Below, piece by piece: positions 1-9,036 of a stretch of DNA of 64,000 nt (position 1 is its first letter; each line of letters begins with the position of its first letter). Both the position numbers and the translations under genes were made by a program. This DNA comes from Pseudoclavibacter endophyticus (GTDB lineage: Bacteria > Actinomycetota > Actinomycetes > Actinomycetales > Microbacteriaceae), in assembly GCF_008831085.1 (NCBI RefSeq), contig NZ_WBJY01000004.1:315944-379943 (forward strand). Reading direction: 5' to 3'. The notes below the pieces were generated by a model. The model had not been told where the DNA came from and searched no databases. It worked only from the letters and a program-made list of their open reading frames with translations.

Positions 1-345
1 AAACGTCTCGCGACCGGCCCCGCCGTCCTCCCCGAAGACGCGTCGTTGCGGCACGCCGTGAAAGACGTCATGCACGCCTGCTCGACGGCCCGCATGGGCG
101 CCCCGGGAGACCCAGAGGCGGTCGTGGATTCCGAGTGCCGCGTCCTTGGCATCGATGGCCTGCGCGTCGTCGACGCCTCGATCATGCCGACCACCGTGAG
201 CGCGAACCTCTTCCTCACGGTCGTCGCCATCGCCGAGCGCATGGCCGAGCGGCTCACGGGCCGATCACACGCGCCGGCGTCCACCGGCGAGGCCCGCGCT
301 GACCAGCCGGCCGAGCACCGTACGCACGAGAGGAGCGTCGCATGA
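1..345 (+). CDS. GMC-family oxidoreductase, C-terminal end only
   Basis: The reading frame is open from base 1, so the gene begins outside the window. What is visible matches the C-terminal domain of glucose-methanol-choline FAD oxidoreductases: an H-A-C-S-T-A-R-M-G segment (family form H-x-x-G/S-T-x-R-M-G) holding the active-site histidine, then V-V-D-S/x-C-R-V-x-G, L-R-V-V-D-A-S and a final P-T-x-x-x-A-N segment. These enzymes oxidise alcohols to aldehydes. Its stop overlaps the ATG of the following aldehyde dehydrogenase (ATGA), so the two probably work in sequence on one alcohol substrate. Substrate unknown. Confidence 0.88.
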   Translation, partial: KRLATGPAVLPEDASLRHAVKDVMHACSTARMGAPGDPEAVVDSECRVLGIDGLRVVDASIMPTTVSANLFLTVVAIAERMAERLTGRSHAPASTGEARADQPAEHRTHERSVA

Positions 346-1823
346 CGACGACTCAGAACACCGATCAGGCCCACCTCACCGACGAACAACGCCTGCAGCA
401 GGTGCGCGAGGTCGTCGCCGACCTCGGCCACCTCGTCGGCGGCCGCCTGGTGCCGGGCGACGGCACCTTCACCGTGACGGCGCCGTGGCTCGGGGCGCCG
501 CTGGCCGAATGCCCCTCGGCAGGGATGGGCGACCTGGATGCCGCCGTCGCGGCGGCGAAGGCGGCCCAGCCCGCGTGGGCGGCCGACGAGCCGGCCCGCG
601 TGCGCGCTCTGCACGCGATCGCGGACGCGATCGAGGCGAACGCCGAGCTGCTCGGCACCGTGCTCGCCGCCGAAACCGGCAAGCCGATCCGCATCGCGAC
701 GGGCGAGCCCATGGGCGCCGCCGCCCACGTCCGCTACCACGCCGACGAGGTGGTGCCCACCGAGACGCTCATCGACGATGACGAGCAGACGGTGCTCGTG
801 GTGCACGAGCCGATCGGCGTCGTCGCGGCGATCACGCCGTGGAACGGCCCGCTGCTCATGCTGGCCAACAAGATCGCGGCGGCGCTCCGCGTCGGCAACA
901 CCGTCGTCGCGAAGCCCTCGCCCTACACGCCGCTCGCCTCGCTGCTGTTCGGTCGCATCGTGCAGGACCTCGTGCCGCCGGGAGTCATCAACGTGCTCGC
1001 GGGCGGTGACGAGCTCGGCGTCGCGATGACGCAGCACGTCGACGTGTCGATGGTGTCGTTCACCGGCAGCATCCGCGCCGGCAAGGCGATCATGCAGCAG
1101 TCGGCCGACGGGCTCAGGCGCCTGCAGCTCGAACTGGGCGGCAACGACGCCGCAGTCGTGCTTCCCGATGTCGACGTGCAGGCGATCGCCCCGCGCATCT
1201 ATCGAGGCGCCTTCGCGCTGTCTGGACAGATCTGCGCCGCCGTCAAGCGGCTCTACGTGCACGAGAGCATCGCCGAAGAACTGGTGGAAGCGCTCACGGC
1301 GATCGCGCGCACCCACACGCCGGGGACGCCGTGGGATCCGGAGACGACGATGGGACCCTCGACGACCCGGCCGCAGTTCGAGTACGTGCAGGAGCTCGTC
1401 GATGACGCGGTGGCCGCCGGCGCGACGGTCGTGACGGGCGGCAGCGCCCCCGATCGGGATGGGTTCTTCCTCGAGCCGACGATCCTCACGGGCGTCGACA
1501 ACGGCATCCGCGTCGTCGACGAGGAGCAGTTCGGGCCCGTGCTGCCGGTCATGACGTTTACCGACATCGACGAGGTGCTTGAGCGCGTCAACGCGACCGA
1601 CTACGGGCTCGGCGGCTCGGTGTGGACCCGCGACACCGCCCTCGCCCTCGACCTCGCCCGCCGCTTCGAGTCGGGGTCGACGTGGATCAACCGTCACCCG
1701 CACGTGGGCGCCGAGGTGCCGTTCGGCGGCGTGAAGCTCAGCGGCCTCGGCCGCGAGGGCGGGCCACGATCGTATGAGGGCTTCTCTGAACCGAGGACCA
1801 TCTCGATCCTGAAGGAAAACTGA
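342..1823 (+). CDS. NAD(P)+-dependent aldehyde dehydrogenase
   Basis: A full-length aldehyde dehydrogenase of 493 residues, the usual size. Visible motifs are T-P-W-N-G-P near residue 165, the cofactor loop F-T-G-S near 240, L-E-L-G-G-N with the general-base glutamate near 264, and S-G-Q-I-C with the catalytic cysteine near 298. It oxidises an aldehyde to a carboxylate. The overlap with the upstream GMC oxidoreductase suggests an alcohol-aldehyde-acid sequence, which would feed the acyl-CoA ligase at 10624. The substrate cannot be read from the sequence. Confidence 0.93.
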   Translation: MTTTQNTDQAHLTDEQRLQQVREVVADLGHLVGGRLVPGDGTFTVTAPWLGAPLAECPSAGMGDLDAAVAAAKAAQPAWAADEPARVRALHAIADAIEANAELLGTVLAAETGKPIRIATGEPMGAAAHVRYHADEVVPTETLIDDDEQTVLVVHEPIGVVAAITPWNGPLLMLANKIAAALRVGNTVVAKPSPYTPLASLLFGRIVQDLVPPGVINVLAGGDELGVAMTQHVDVSMVSFTGSIRAGKAIMQQSADGLRRLQLELGGNDAAVVLPDVDVQAIAPRIYRGAFALSGQICAAVKRLYVHESIAEELVEALTAIARTHTPGTPWDPETTMGPSTTRPQFEYVQELVDDAVAAGATVVTGGSAPDRDGFFLEPTILTGVDNGIRVVDEEQFGPVLPVMTFTDIDEVLERVNATDYGLGGSVWTRDTALALDLARRFESGSTWINRHPHVGAEVPFGGVKLSGLGREGGPRSYEGFSEPRTISILKEN

Positions 1824-1884
1824 CCGGTCCGCATCCCCCGCGGTCTGGCGTCAACGGGCAATGGAGCCCAGAACAGGACACATC

Positions 1885-2895
1885 ATGACCACCAACGTCA
1901 CCGGCAAACTCGGCCGGGCCATCATGACCTGCCTTGCCGCGGCCTCGCTCGTGGCACTCGCCGCGTGCGCCGGCGAATCGGCGCAGGGCGACAACACCGA
2001 GCCGGCCGCTGAGGGCGAGCCGGCGACCATCCGCCTCATCATCGGACCCGTGTTCTACGAGCCCGTGCGCATCGCCGAGCAGGAGGGCATCTTCGAGGAC
2101 TACAACCTCGACGTGCAGGTCATGGACGGCAACACGGCCTCCGAGAACGCGGCGCAGCTCATCGCCGGTCAGGCGGACATCGCCATGTCCGGCGGCGTCT
2201 CGGTGATCCAGGGCGCCGTCGAGGGGCTCGGCATCCGCGCGATCCTCGGCGCCACGAGCTCAGACCCGGAGGTGCCGACCTCCGGCATGGTCACGACCCC
2301 GGAAAGCGGCATCGAGTCGTGCGCCGACCTCGAGGGAAAGACCGTCGGCCTGCAGGGACTCAATGAGACGACGCACCTCGGAACGCTCCTCTGCGCGCAG
2401 GAGGCAGGCATCGACCCGTCGACCATTACGTTCGTGCAGCTGCCGCTGCCGAACCTGAATGACGCCGTCATGACGGGTGAGATCGACGCCGCGTACACGA
2501 TCGGCGCGTTCTACGGCGCCGGCCTCGAGGCGGGCCTCATCGAGTTCGCCACGCCGAGCAACGACGTGCTGGCCTACGGGCCCAGCGTCGTCTACGCGGC
2601 CTCCGACGACTACGTCGAGCAGAACGGCGACGCCGTCGAGCGCTTCCAGCAGGCCATGGTCGAGGCCCACGAGCTCGGCATCGCCGACAACTTCGCCAAG
2701 ATCCGCGACGTGCAGCGCGAATACTCGCAGCTCGACCCCGACTTCATCGCGAACTCCATCATTGCTGGCTACCAGACCGACCTCTACGAGTCCGGCTTGC
2801 AGCGGACCCTCGACGGGATGTTCGAGTTCGGGTTCATCTCCCGCGCCGTCGAGATCGACGAGGTCGTCTCGCCGGTCGCGCCCCTCGTGCCCTGA
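1885..2895 (+). CDS. ABC transporter substrate-binding lipoprotein, NMT1/SsuA/TauA type
   Basis: An extracytoplasmic solute-binding lipoprotein. A hydrophobic signal segment ends in a lipobox L-A-A-C about 28 residues after the ATG at 1885. I prefer this start over the in-frame ATG at 1861 because AGGA lies just before it and the signal peptide then has normal length. The mature part resembles NMT1/THI5- and SsuA-like proteins (I-G-P-V-F-Y-E-P near the start, G-Q-A-D-I-A-M-S-G-G, and a later G-E-I-D-A-A-Y). These bind small organic solutes such as sulfonates, nitrate, pyrimidine precursors or aromatic acids. It heads a transporter unit with two permeases and an ATPase. Ligand unknown. Confidence 0.88.
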   Translation: MTTNVTGKLGRAIMTCLAAASLVALAACAGESAQGDNTEPAAEGEPATIRLIIGPVFYEPVRIAEQEGIFEDYNLDVQVMDGNTASENAAQLIAGQADIAMSGGVSVIQGAVEGLGIRAILGATSSDPEVPTSGMVTTPESGIESCADLEGKTVGLQGLNETTHLGTLLCAQEAGIDPSTITFVQLPLPNLNDAVMTGEIDAAYTIGAFYGAGLEAGLIEFATPSNDVLAYGPSVVYAASDDYVEQNGDAVERFQQAMVEAHELGIADNFAKIRDVQREYSQLDPDFIANSIIAGYQTDLYESGLQRTLDGMFEFGFISRAVEIDEVVSPVAPLVP

Positions 2896-2936
2896 CCGGA
2901 CCGGTGACGCGAAACACAGAGACGAGGAAGGACGAC

Positions 2937-3806
2937 ATGGCTGCAACCGCAACGGCGACCGCACCGGCATCGCCCGCCAAACCGAGAACGGCGACCGCCG
3001 GCCTCGCCGCCCGACCACCGTGGTGGCGGCGCCGGTGGGGACTGCTCGGCGCGAGAGTCGGCGTCGGCGCCCTCATCCTCGCCGTCTGGGCGCTCGCCGC
3101 GCACTTCCGCTGGCTGCCGCCCGAACTGCTGCCTTCGCCCTTCGCGGTGGCGAGATCGTTCGTGGAGCTCGCCTTCACGCTGTCGTTCTGGACCGCGTTC
3201 GGGCAGACCGTGCTCGCGGCGCTCACGGGGCTCGGCCTGTCGGTGCTCGTCGGCGTTCCGCTCGGGCTCGCGCTCGGCATGCTGCCGCCGGTCGAGCGGG
3301 CGACCCGGGTGCTCACCGACGTCGGGCGCTCGTTTCCCGTCATCGCGCTGCTGCCGGTCATGATCCTGCTGCTCGGCGTCACGACCCGCATGGAGATCAC
3401 CGTCATCTTCCTCGGCGTCGTGTGGCCGATCCTGCTGCAGACGACCTACGGCGCGCGGCGCATGGACCCGGTCGTGCGCGACACGGTCCGCGCGTACCGC
3501 ACGACCGTGTGGCTGCGCTTCCTCAAGGTCGTGCTCCCCGGGGCAGCGCCGTTCATCATGACGGGCGTGCGCGTCGCAGCCTCGGTGTCGATCCTCATCG
3601 CGATCGGTGTCGAAGTGCTCGGTCGCACGCCCGGCATGGGCCTCGCGCTCGGCACCGCGCAGGTCGACGGCGCGCCCAGCATCGCCCTCGCCTACGTCAT
3701 CTACGCCGGACTGCTCGGGCTCACGCTCAACAGCCTGCTGCAGTGGTTCGAAGACCGCGTGATCGTCTGGAATGCCCGCGGCGACAACGAAGGGAGGGCA
3801 TCATGA
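2937..3806 (+). CDS. ABC transporter permease, SsuC/TauC type (first of two)
   Basis: An inner-membrane permease of the BPD_transp_1 family with about six hydrophobic segments. The EAA-type coupling loop reads D-T-V-R-A-Y with later V-V-L-P-G-A-A-P near residue 200. ATG 2937 is preferred because GAGGAAGGA lies 3 to 11 bases before it; a GTG at 2904 is possible. The first 25 or so residues are Ala/Thr/Pro-rich and cytoplasmic. The stop overlaps the next permease start (ATGA), so the two are translationally coupled and probably form a heterodimeric channel. Confidence 0.88.
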   Translation: MAATATATAPASPAKPRTATAGLAARPPWWRRRWGLLGARVGVGALILAVWALAAHFRWLPPELLPSPFAVARSFVELAFTLSFWTAFGQTVLAALTGLGLSVLVGVPLGLALGMLPPVERATRVLTDVGRSFPVIALLPVMILLLGVTTRMEITVIFLGVVWPILLQTTYGARRMDPVVRDTVRAYRTTVWLRFLKVVLPGAAPFIMTGVRVAASVSILIAIGVEVLGRTPGMGLALGTAQVDGAPSIALAYVIYAGLLGLTLNSLLQWFEDRVIVWNARGDNEGRAS

Positions 3807-4573
3807 CCCTCGCGGCTCAGCGCACCCGCGCGCTGCTCGAGCAGGCCTGGCTGCCGATTCTGCTCATCGTCATCTGGTACTTCGCCTCCGCGGCGAGCAC
3901 CAACCCCTTCCTGCCGCCGCTCTCGCGCATCTGGGAGTCGTTCCTCGTCGAGCTGACGACGGGCGACCTCATCGCCCACACCGTGGCGAGCATGCGCAAC
4001 ATCGTCGCCGGCCTCTTCCTCGGCGTCGTGGTGGGCATCGTCGTCGGCATCGCGATCGGCAAGTCGCGCGCGCTGCGGTCGATCCTCAACCCGTACCTGC
4101 AGTTCGCACGCTCCGTGCCGCAGGTGGCGCTCGTGCCGATCATCATCGGCGCGCTCGGAATCACGGCCCTTCCCAAGATCTGGGCCATCGCCTTCGCCTG
4201 CATCTGGCCGGTCCTGCTCAACACGGTCGACGGCGTGCGCGCCATCGACCCGGGCGTTCGCGACCTCGTGAAGTCGTACCGCATCGGCACGCGGCTCGAG
4301 CTGTTCAAGGTCGTGCTGCCGGCGGCACTGCCGCAGATGATGGCGGGGATGCGCATCTCGCTCTCCGTCGCCGTCGTGGTCATGGTCGTGAGCGAGATCT
4401 ATGGGGCCACCGAGGGCATCGGCTACTTCATCAACTACAGCAAGGGCCTCTTCCAACCCGAGTCGACGTGGATGGGCACCCTGCTCGTCGGACTCTTGGG
4501 GTACCTGCTCAGCGTGCTCTTCCTCGTCATCGAGAAGCGCGCCCTGCACTGGTACCACGCCTCGGCCGAATGA
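3803..4573 (+). CDS. ABC transporter permease, SsuC/TauC type (second of two)
   Basis: A 256-residue BPD_transp_1 permease. The coupling loop contains D-L-V-K-S-Y and V-V-L-P-A-A-L-P near residues 155 to 175. The start at 3803 has a strong AGGGAGG and overlaps the upstream stop. It is a different protein from the preceding permease, not a duplicate: the N-termini and membrane segments differ. Many NitT/TauT importers use one permease as a homodimer, so two distinct permeases suggest a heterodimer. Confidence 0.9.
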   Translation: MTLAAQRTRALLEQAWLPILLIVIWYFASAASTNPFLPPLSRIWESFLVELTTGDLIAHTVASMRNIVAGLFLGVVVGIVVGIAIGKSRALRSILNPYLQFARSVPQVALVPIIIGALGITALPKIWAIAFACIWPVLLNTVDGVRAIDPGVRDLVKSYRIGTRLELFKVVLPAALPQMMAGMRISLSVAVVVMVVSEIYGATEGIGYFINYSKGLFQPESTWMGTLLVGLLGYLLSVLFLVIEKRALHWYHASAE

Positions 4574-4640
4574 CGAACCATCGCGCGGCGACCGTCAGTG
4601 ACGACGCACCGCGCCGCGCACGCGAAACGGAGAAGACGAC

Positions 4641-5453
4641 ATGAGCACAGCATCTACCACCGACCCCGCACCGGGCGCGATCGCCCAAACACGGCTATCC
4701 GTCAGCGGACTCGGCAAGACCTACATGACCGGCGGAGAGCCGCACGAGATCTTCCGCGGAATCGAGCTGGCGGTCGAGCCGGGCGAGATCGTCTCAGTCG
4801 TCGGCCCCTCCGGCGTCGGCAAGACGACGCTGCTTCGCTGCCTCGCGGGCCTCCTCGCACCCACGACAGGCGAGGTACGAATCGGCGATGCGCCTCTCAC
4901 GGAGCCCGTGCCGCAGATGGGTGTCGTATTCCAGGACTACAGCCGCTCGCTGCTGCCCTGGATGCGTACGCGCGAGAATGTGGCCTTTCCGCTCGAGAGC
5001 AAGGGCGTCAAGAAATCCGAGCGGCGCGAGATGGCCGAGCGGTCGCTCGAATCGGTCGGACTCGGCGGCGCCGGCCGCAAGTACCCCTGGCAGCTCTCGG
5101 GCGGCATGCAGCAGCGTGCCTCCATCGCACGAGCGCTCGCGTATCAGGCCGAGATCTTCCTCATGGACGAGCCCTTCGCGTCGGTCGACGCACAGACCAG
5201 GTTCGACCTCGAAGACCTCGTGCTCGATCTCCGCGCCCGGCTCGGCATCAGCTTCGTGCTCGTGACGCACGACATCGACGAGGCCGTCTACCTCGCCGAC
5301 CGCGTCGTCGTGCTCTCCGGCAAACCCGCCGAGGTCGTCGACGTCGTCCAGGTCGACCTCGGCGCCGAGCGCGACCAGCTCACGACCAAGACCCTGCCCG
5401 AGTTCGGCGAGGCCCGCACCCGCGTGCTGCGCCGAATCCGGCGACCCGACTGA
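4641..5453 (+). CDS. ABC transporter ATP-binding protein, SsuB/TauB type
   Basis: A cytoplasmic ATPase of 270 residues. Walker A G-P-S-G-V-G-K-T-T is near residue 55, the Q-loop V-F-Q-D near 95, the signature L-S-G-G-M-Q-Q-R near 153 and Walker B I-F-L-M-D-E-P-F near 172, followed by the D-loop S-V-D and the switch histidine in V-T-H-D. A-S-V-D-A-Q-T-R is typical of the nitrate/sulfonate/taurine group. It powers the importer formed by the three preceding genes. Confidence 0.93.
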   Translation: MSTASTTDPAPGAIAQTRLSVSGLGKTYMTGGEPHEIFRGIELAVEPGEIVSVVGPSGVGKTTLLRCLAGLLAPTTGEVRIGDAPLTEPVPQMGVVFQDYSRSLLPWMRTRENVAFPLESKGVKKSERREMAERSLESVGLGGAGRKYPWQLSGGMQQRASIARALAYQAEIFLMDEPFASVDAQTRFDLEDLVLDLRARLGISFVLVTHDIDEAVYLADRVVVLSGKPAEVVDVVQVDLGAERDQLTTKTLPEFGEARTRVLRRIRRPD

Positions 5454-5497
5454 CGCAGCGCCGCGTCGGCACCTCGCCCGAAAGGACACGACACCGC

Positions 5498-6940
5498 ATG
5501 ACCGACACTGTCAGCATCCGCCCAACCGGAGCCGCTCCGGCGGACGAACCCCGCGCGATCGATCAGATCACGCGGCACCTCACGACCACGCGTTTCGAGG
5601 ACCTGCCGGCGGCCGACGTCGAGCTCGCGAAGTGGCGCGTGCTCGATGTGATCGGCTGCGCCTTCGGCGGCGCGTCGATCGACGGCAACGCCGAGCTCCT
5701 CGACCTGCTGCAGACCTGGGGAGGAGCCCCGCAGTCCACGGTCATCGGCCACGGGGGCAAGCTGCCCGTGCACCACGCCGCCCTCATCAACACGATGATG
5801 GTGCGCGCCAATGACTTCGAGGTCATGACGTTCTGGCACGACGGCGTGCGTCAGCCCGCCCACAACTCGGCGAGCACCGTGCCGACGGCGCTCGCGGTCG
5901 CCGAGTCGCGGGGCCTCGGCGGGCGCGACGTGCTGACCGCAACGATGCTCGGCGACGACCTCGCGGGCCGCGTCGCCCTGTCGTCCGACTGGACGTTCTA
6001 TCTCGGACCCGACGGCCTCGGAACGCTCGTGCCCTGGGGGACGACGGCCGTCGCCGGTCGTCTGCTCGGCCTTGACGCCGAGCAGCTGCGCCATGCCTTC
6101 GGCCTCATGGTGAACATGATGGCGGGAACGGTGCAGGACTACTGGGACGGCAGCCACGCGATCAAGCTCGTGCAGGGCACCGCGTCGCACACGGGCGTCA
6201 TGGCCACTGAGCTCGCCTCGCGGGGCTGGACCGGCCTCAGCGATCCGCTCTTCGCCGAGTACGGCTACTACAAGGTCTTCGCGCAGGGGTGCAAGAACCC
6301 GGGCATCCTCACGGAAGGACTCGGCGAGCACTACTTCGGCGAGGTCGTGTTCAAGCCCTATCCGAGCGGCCTGCCGACGCACCTGCCGATCGACTGCGCG
6401 CTCGCGCTGCACCACGAGCACGGGGTGCGTGCTGAGGACGTCGACGAGGTCGTGATCGGGCTCACGCCGCCGAACCTCAAGAACTACTACGCGAAGCCGT
6501 ACGAGATCCGCGACTGGCCGCACGGTGACGCCGCCTTCAGTTTCCAGTACACGGCATGCACGGCACTGCTGCACGGCGCGATGAGCATCGAGCACTTCAC
6601 GGAGGACATGATCCGCTCGCCGCAGATCAACGAGCTCATCGCGAGGTCGCGCATCGAGCCGATATCGGCCGGTCGAGACGGTGGAGCCGAGGTGACGGTG
6701 CGTCTGCGCGACGGCCGCGAGCTCACGGTGTGGAAGCCGTACGCGAAGGGAGACGAGGCGAACCCGATGACCGAGGATGACATCCTCGCCAAGTACCGGC
6801 ACCAGGTCGAGGTGACCGGCATCGTGAGCGCCGCGACGGCCGAGCGGGTCATCGAGACGGTGCTGCGGCTCGACCAGCTCGATGACCTGAGCGAGCTCAC
6901 GGCCCTGCTGAGTGACGCGTCGGCGGGGGCGACTCGATGA
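5498..6940 (+). CDS. MmgE/PrpD family protein (first copy)
   Basis: A 480-residue member of the MmgE/PrpD family, whose characterised members include 2-methylcitrate dehydratase and cis-aconitate decarboxylase. Visible family features are V-L-D-V-I-G-C-A-F-G-G near residue 48, H-H-A-A-L-I-N near 90, and K-P-Y-P-S-G in the second half. The start follows GAAAGGACACG. Its stop overlaps the start of a second member of the family. The reaction may be a dehydration, decarboxylation or isomerisation of a branched or cyclic acid; the sequence does not decide. Confidence 0.85.
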   Translation: MTDTVSIRPTGAAPADEPRAIDQITRHLTTTRFEDLPAADVELAKWRVLDVIGCAFGGASIDGNAELLDLLQTWGGAPQSTVIGHGGKLPVHHAALINTMMVRANDFEVMTFWHDGVRQPAHNSASTVPTALAVAESRGLGGRDVLTATMLGDDLAGRVALSSDWTFYLGPDGLGTLVPWGTTAVAGRLLGLDAEQLRHAFGLMVNMMAGTVQDYWDGSHAIKLVQGTASHTGVMATELASRGWTGLSDPLFAEYGYYKVFAQGCKNPGILTEGLGEHYFGEVVFKPYPSGLPTHLPIDCALALHHEHGVRAEDVDEVVIGLTPPNLKNYYAKPYEIRDWPHGDAAFSFQYTACTALLHGAMSIEHFTEDMIRSPQINELIARSRIEPISAGRDGGAEVTVRLRDGRELTVWKPYAKGDEANPMTEDDILAKYRHQVEVTGIVSAATAERVIETVLRLDQLDDLSELTALLSDASAGATR

Positions 6941-8316
6941 GCACGCCCATCATCGACACGCTCGCGTCGTTCGCCACCTCGACCTCGTACGAGTCATTGC
7001 CGGATGCGACGGTGCGGTCGACGAAGCGGGTGCTGCTCGACTCGATTGGTTGCGCGCTCGGCGCCACGACGACCGACCCTGGCAAGGTGACCATCGGCAT
7101 CGCGCGGCAGCTCGGCGGGCCGGGGGAGTGCTCGATCCTCGGGACGGGCGACCGGGTAGCCATCACGAACGCGGTGTTCGCGAACGGCCAGCTCGTCAAC
7201 CTGCTCGACTTCGACACCGTCATGCCGGGCGGCCACACACCGCCGTACATCGTGCCGACCGTGCTCGGCATGGCCGAGCGCGAGGGCGCGTCCGGCCGGG
7301 AGCTCGTCGTCGCGACCGCCGTCGCGCTGGAACTGTCGGCGCGCATGGCAAGGGCGGTTCCACGCGGCATGGGGTTCGTCGAAGAGGACGGGGAGCGCGT
7401 GTTCCGCTACGCCGAGCGCGAGGGGTACGCGCGCCTCAACTTCGGCGCCGCCGCGGGGGCCGGGCGGTTGCGCGGCCTGACGGACGCGCAGATGGTCAAC
7501 GCGCTCGCGCACGCCGGTCACCTGAGCCAGCTCAACACGTGGAGCCGCGGCAACTTCTCGATGCCGAGGAACCTGTCGAAGTATGGCTTCGCCGGCTGGC
7601 AGAACACGGGCGCGATCCTCGCGATCATGCTCGCCGAGGGCGGCATCATGGGTGACGTGGGCCTGCTAGACGACGGCGAGCACGGGTATGGCGAGATGAG
7701 CGGCTACGGTGGCTGGTTCCCCGAGCACCTCTTGCCGGGTCTCGGTGAGGAGTGGGGTTTCGACGAGGTGCGCTTCAAGGCCTACGCCTGTTGCACGATG
7801 CTGCACCGCGCCATCGAGTGCTTCGAGGAGATCGTCGGCGCCAATCGGCTGCACCCGGACGAGATCGAGCGCGTGACGGTGTACGCGTCGCCGACAGTCG
7901 AGGCCGTGCTCTTCCAGGATCGCTCGCTCAACAACATCGTCGACCTGCAGTTCGGAACGCCCTACATGATGGCGATGGTCGCCCACGGCGAGCGGTCGGG
8001 CGCCGACTGGCAGGACTGGAACAAGCTGACCGACCCCCGTATGACCGCGTTCGCCGACCGCGTGTCGGTCGTGCCGCACCCCGACTACGCCGACAACGAG
8101 GCGAGCAAGGTGGAGGTGCTCGCCCGCGGCGAGACCTTCACGGCCGAGCGGTACGGCATGACGGCGCCGCTCGACGATGCGCAGCTCGTCGACAAGTTCC
8201 GGCACAACGCGGCGCGCCCGCTCACGCAGCAGCAGATCGACCGGGCCGTCGATGCGCTCGAGCACCTTGAAGAGCTTGACGACATCAGACACCTCATGAC
8301 CGACCTGACGCAGTAG
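6937..8316 (+). CDS. MmgE/PrpD family protein (second copy)
   Basis: A 459-residue MmgE/PrpD protein that starts within the stop of the previous gene (ATGA). The family pattern L-L-D-S-I-G-C-A-L-G is near residue 29 and F-A-N-G-Q-L-V-N-L-L-D-F-D near 82. The second-half segment here is F-K-A-Y-A-C-C, where the neighbour has F-K-P-Y-P-S-G, so the active-site surroundings differ. The two copies are clearly divergent, which suggests two successive steps or a hetero-oligomer rather than gene dosage. Confidence 0.85.
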   Translation: MSTPIIDTLASFATSTSYESLPDATVRSTKRVLLDSIGCALGATTTDPGKVTIGIARQLGGPGECSILGTGDRVAITNAVFANGQLVNLLDFDTVMPGGHTPPYIVPTVLGMAEREGASGRELVVATAVALELSARMARAVPRGMGFVEEDGERVFRYAEREGYARLNFGAAAGAGRLRGLTDAQMVNALAHAGHLSQLNTWSRGNFSMPRNLSKYGFAGWQNTGAILAIMLAEGGIMGDVGLLDDGEHGYGEMSGYGGWFPEHLLPGLGEEWGFDEVRFKAYACCTMLHRAIECFEEIVGANRLHPDEIERVTVYASPTVEAVLFQDRSLNNIVDLQFGTPYMMAMVAHGERSGADWQDWNKLTDPRMTAFADRVSVVPHPDYADNEASKVEVLARGETFTAERYGMTAPLDDAQLVDKFRHNAARPLTQQQIDRAVDALEHLEELDDIRHLMTDLTQ

Positions 8317-8341
8317 TCGGTCGGCCTCGTCGGAGGCCCCC

Positions 8342-8376
8342 GAGTCTGTCGAAGGGTCCCTGAGCCTATCGAAGGG
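8342..8376. repeat. Two-copy 15-bp direct repeat between genes
   Basis: GAGTCTGTCGAAGGG at 8342-8356 and GAGCCTATCGAAGGG at 8362-8376 are spaced 20 bp start to start, in the 93-bp gap behind the second MmgE/PrpD gene. It resembles an interspersed element seen in other G+C-rich genomes; its role is unknown. Confidence 0.5.
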
Positions 8377-8409
8377 CGCTGGCCCCCTTGGAACATTACG
8401 GAGGCACGA

Positions 8410-8862
8410 ATGAATACCGAAGACGTCATGACCTACGTCGCCGCGTTCAACCGGCTCGACTACGACACCCAGCATTCGTACTACCACCCGGACGTCGAAC
8501 TCGAGCTGCCGAAGCGGCGACTGGTTGGATCCGATGGCATCCGCGCACACTATGACGGCCTGCACTCGGCCGTCCGCGAGCTCCTCGCGCTCGACTTCGT
8601 GATGGTCGACGAGCGCCATATCGCGCTCGAGATTTACACCGAGTTTCGGGCGTTCGCCGACCGAGACGGCTTCACGTTCGGGCCGCTGAAGGCAGGCGAC
8701 GTGTTTCGGTGCACCAACATGGGGCACTTCGATCTGAAGGACGGGCTGCTGTGGCGCATCCGCGTCGGCTCGTACCGCGTGTGGGGCGACGACGAGCGAA
8801 CCGAGGCGAAGCAGTTCCCCGGCATCGCCCGGCCGCTGCGGCCTGGCGAGCCTGAAGGGTAG
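8410..8862 (+). CDS. NTF2-like (SnoaL/ketosteroid-isomerase fold) protein
   Basis: A 150-residue protein that looks like the NTF2-like fold: an early helix with Y-V-A-A-F-N-R-L-D, then Y-Y-H-P-D-V-E-L-E-L-P-K, G-S-D-G-I-R-A-H-Y, and a closing strand pair with G-H-F-D-L-K-D-G-L-L-W-R-I-R-V. Members include isomerases, dehydratases and hydrolases of small hydrophobic substrates. It lies just after the MmgE/PrpD pair and faces the MarR gene. I infer a role in the same pathway. Confidence 0.72.
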   Translation: MNTEDVMTYVAAFNRLDYDTQHSYYHPDVELELPKRRLVGSDGIRAHYDGLHSAVRELLALDFVMVDERHIALEIYTEFRAFADRDGFTFGPLKAGDVFRCTNMGHFDLKDGLLWRIRVGSYRVWGDDERTEAKQFPGIARPLRPGEPEG

Positions 8863-9036
8863 GCGCATCCGACCACGCGACCGCGTCAATGACCTCGGTG
8901 CACCGCCTCGGTGGGGCCGACATGGTTGTCATGCACGAGGTTGAGCGCGTTCTGCGGCTGCTGCTGCGCCTGTGACGACGCGCACATTGCTCACGCGCGC
9001 CTTGCTCCCGTTCCGCGCGTGATGCAGTGCCCGCCG

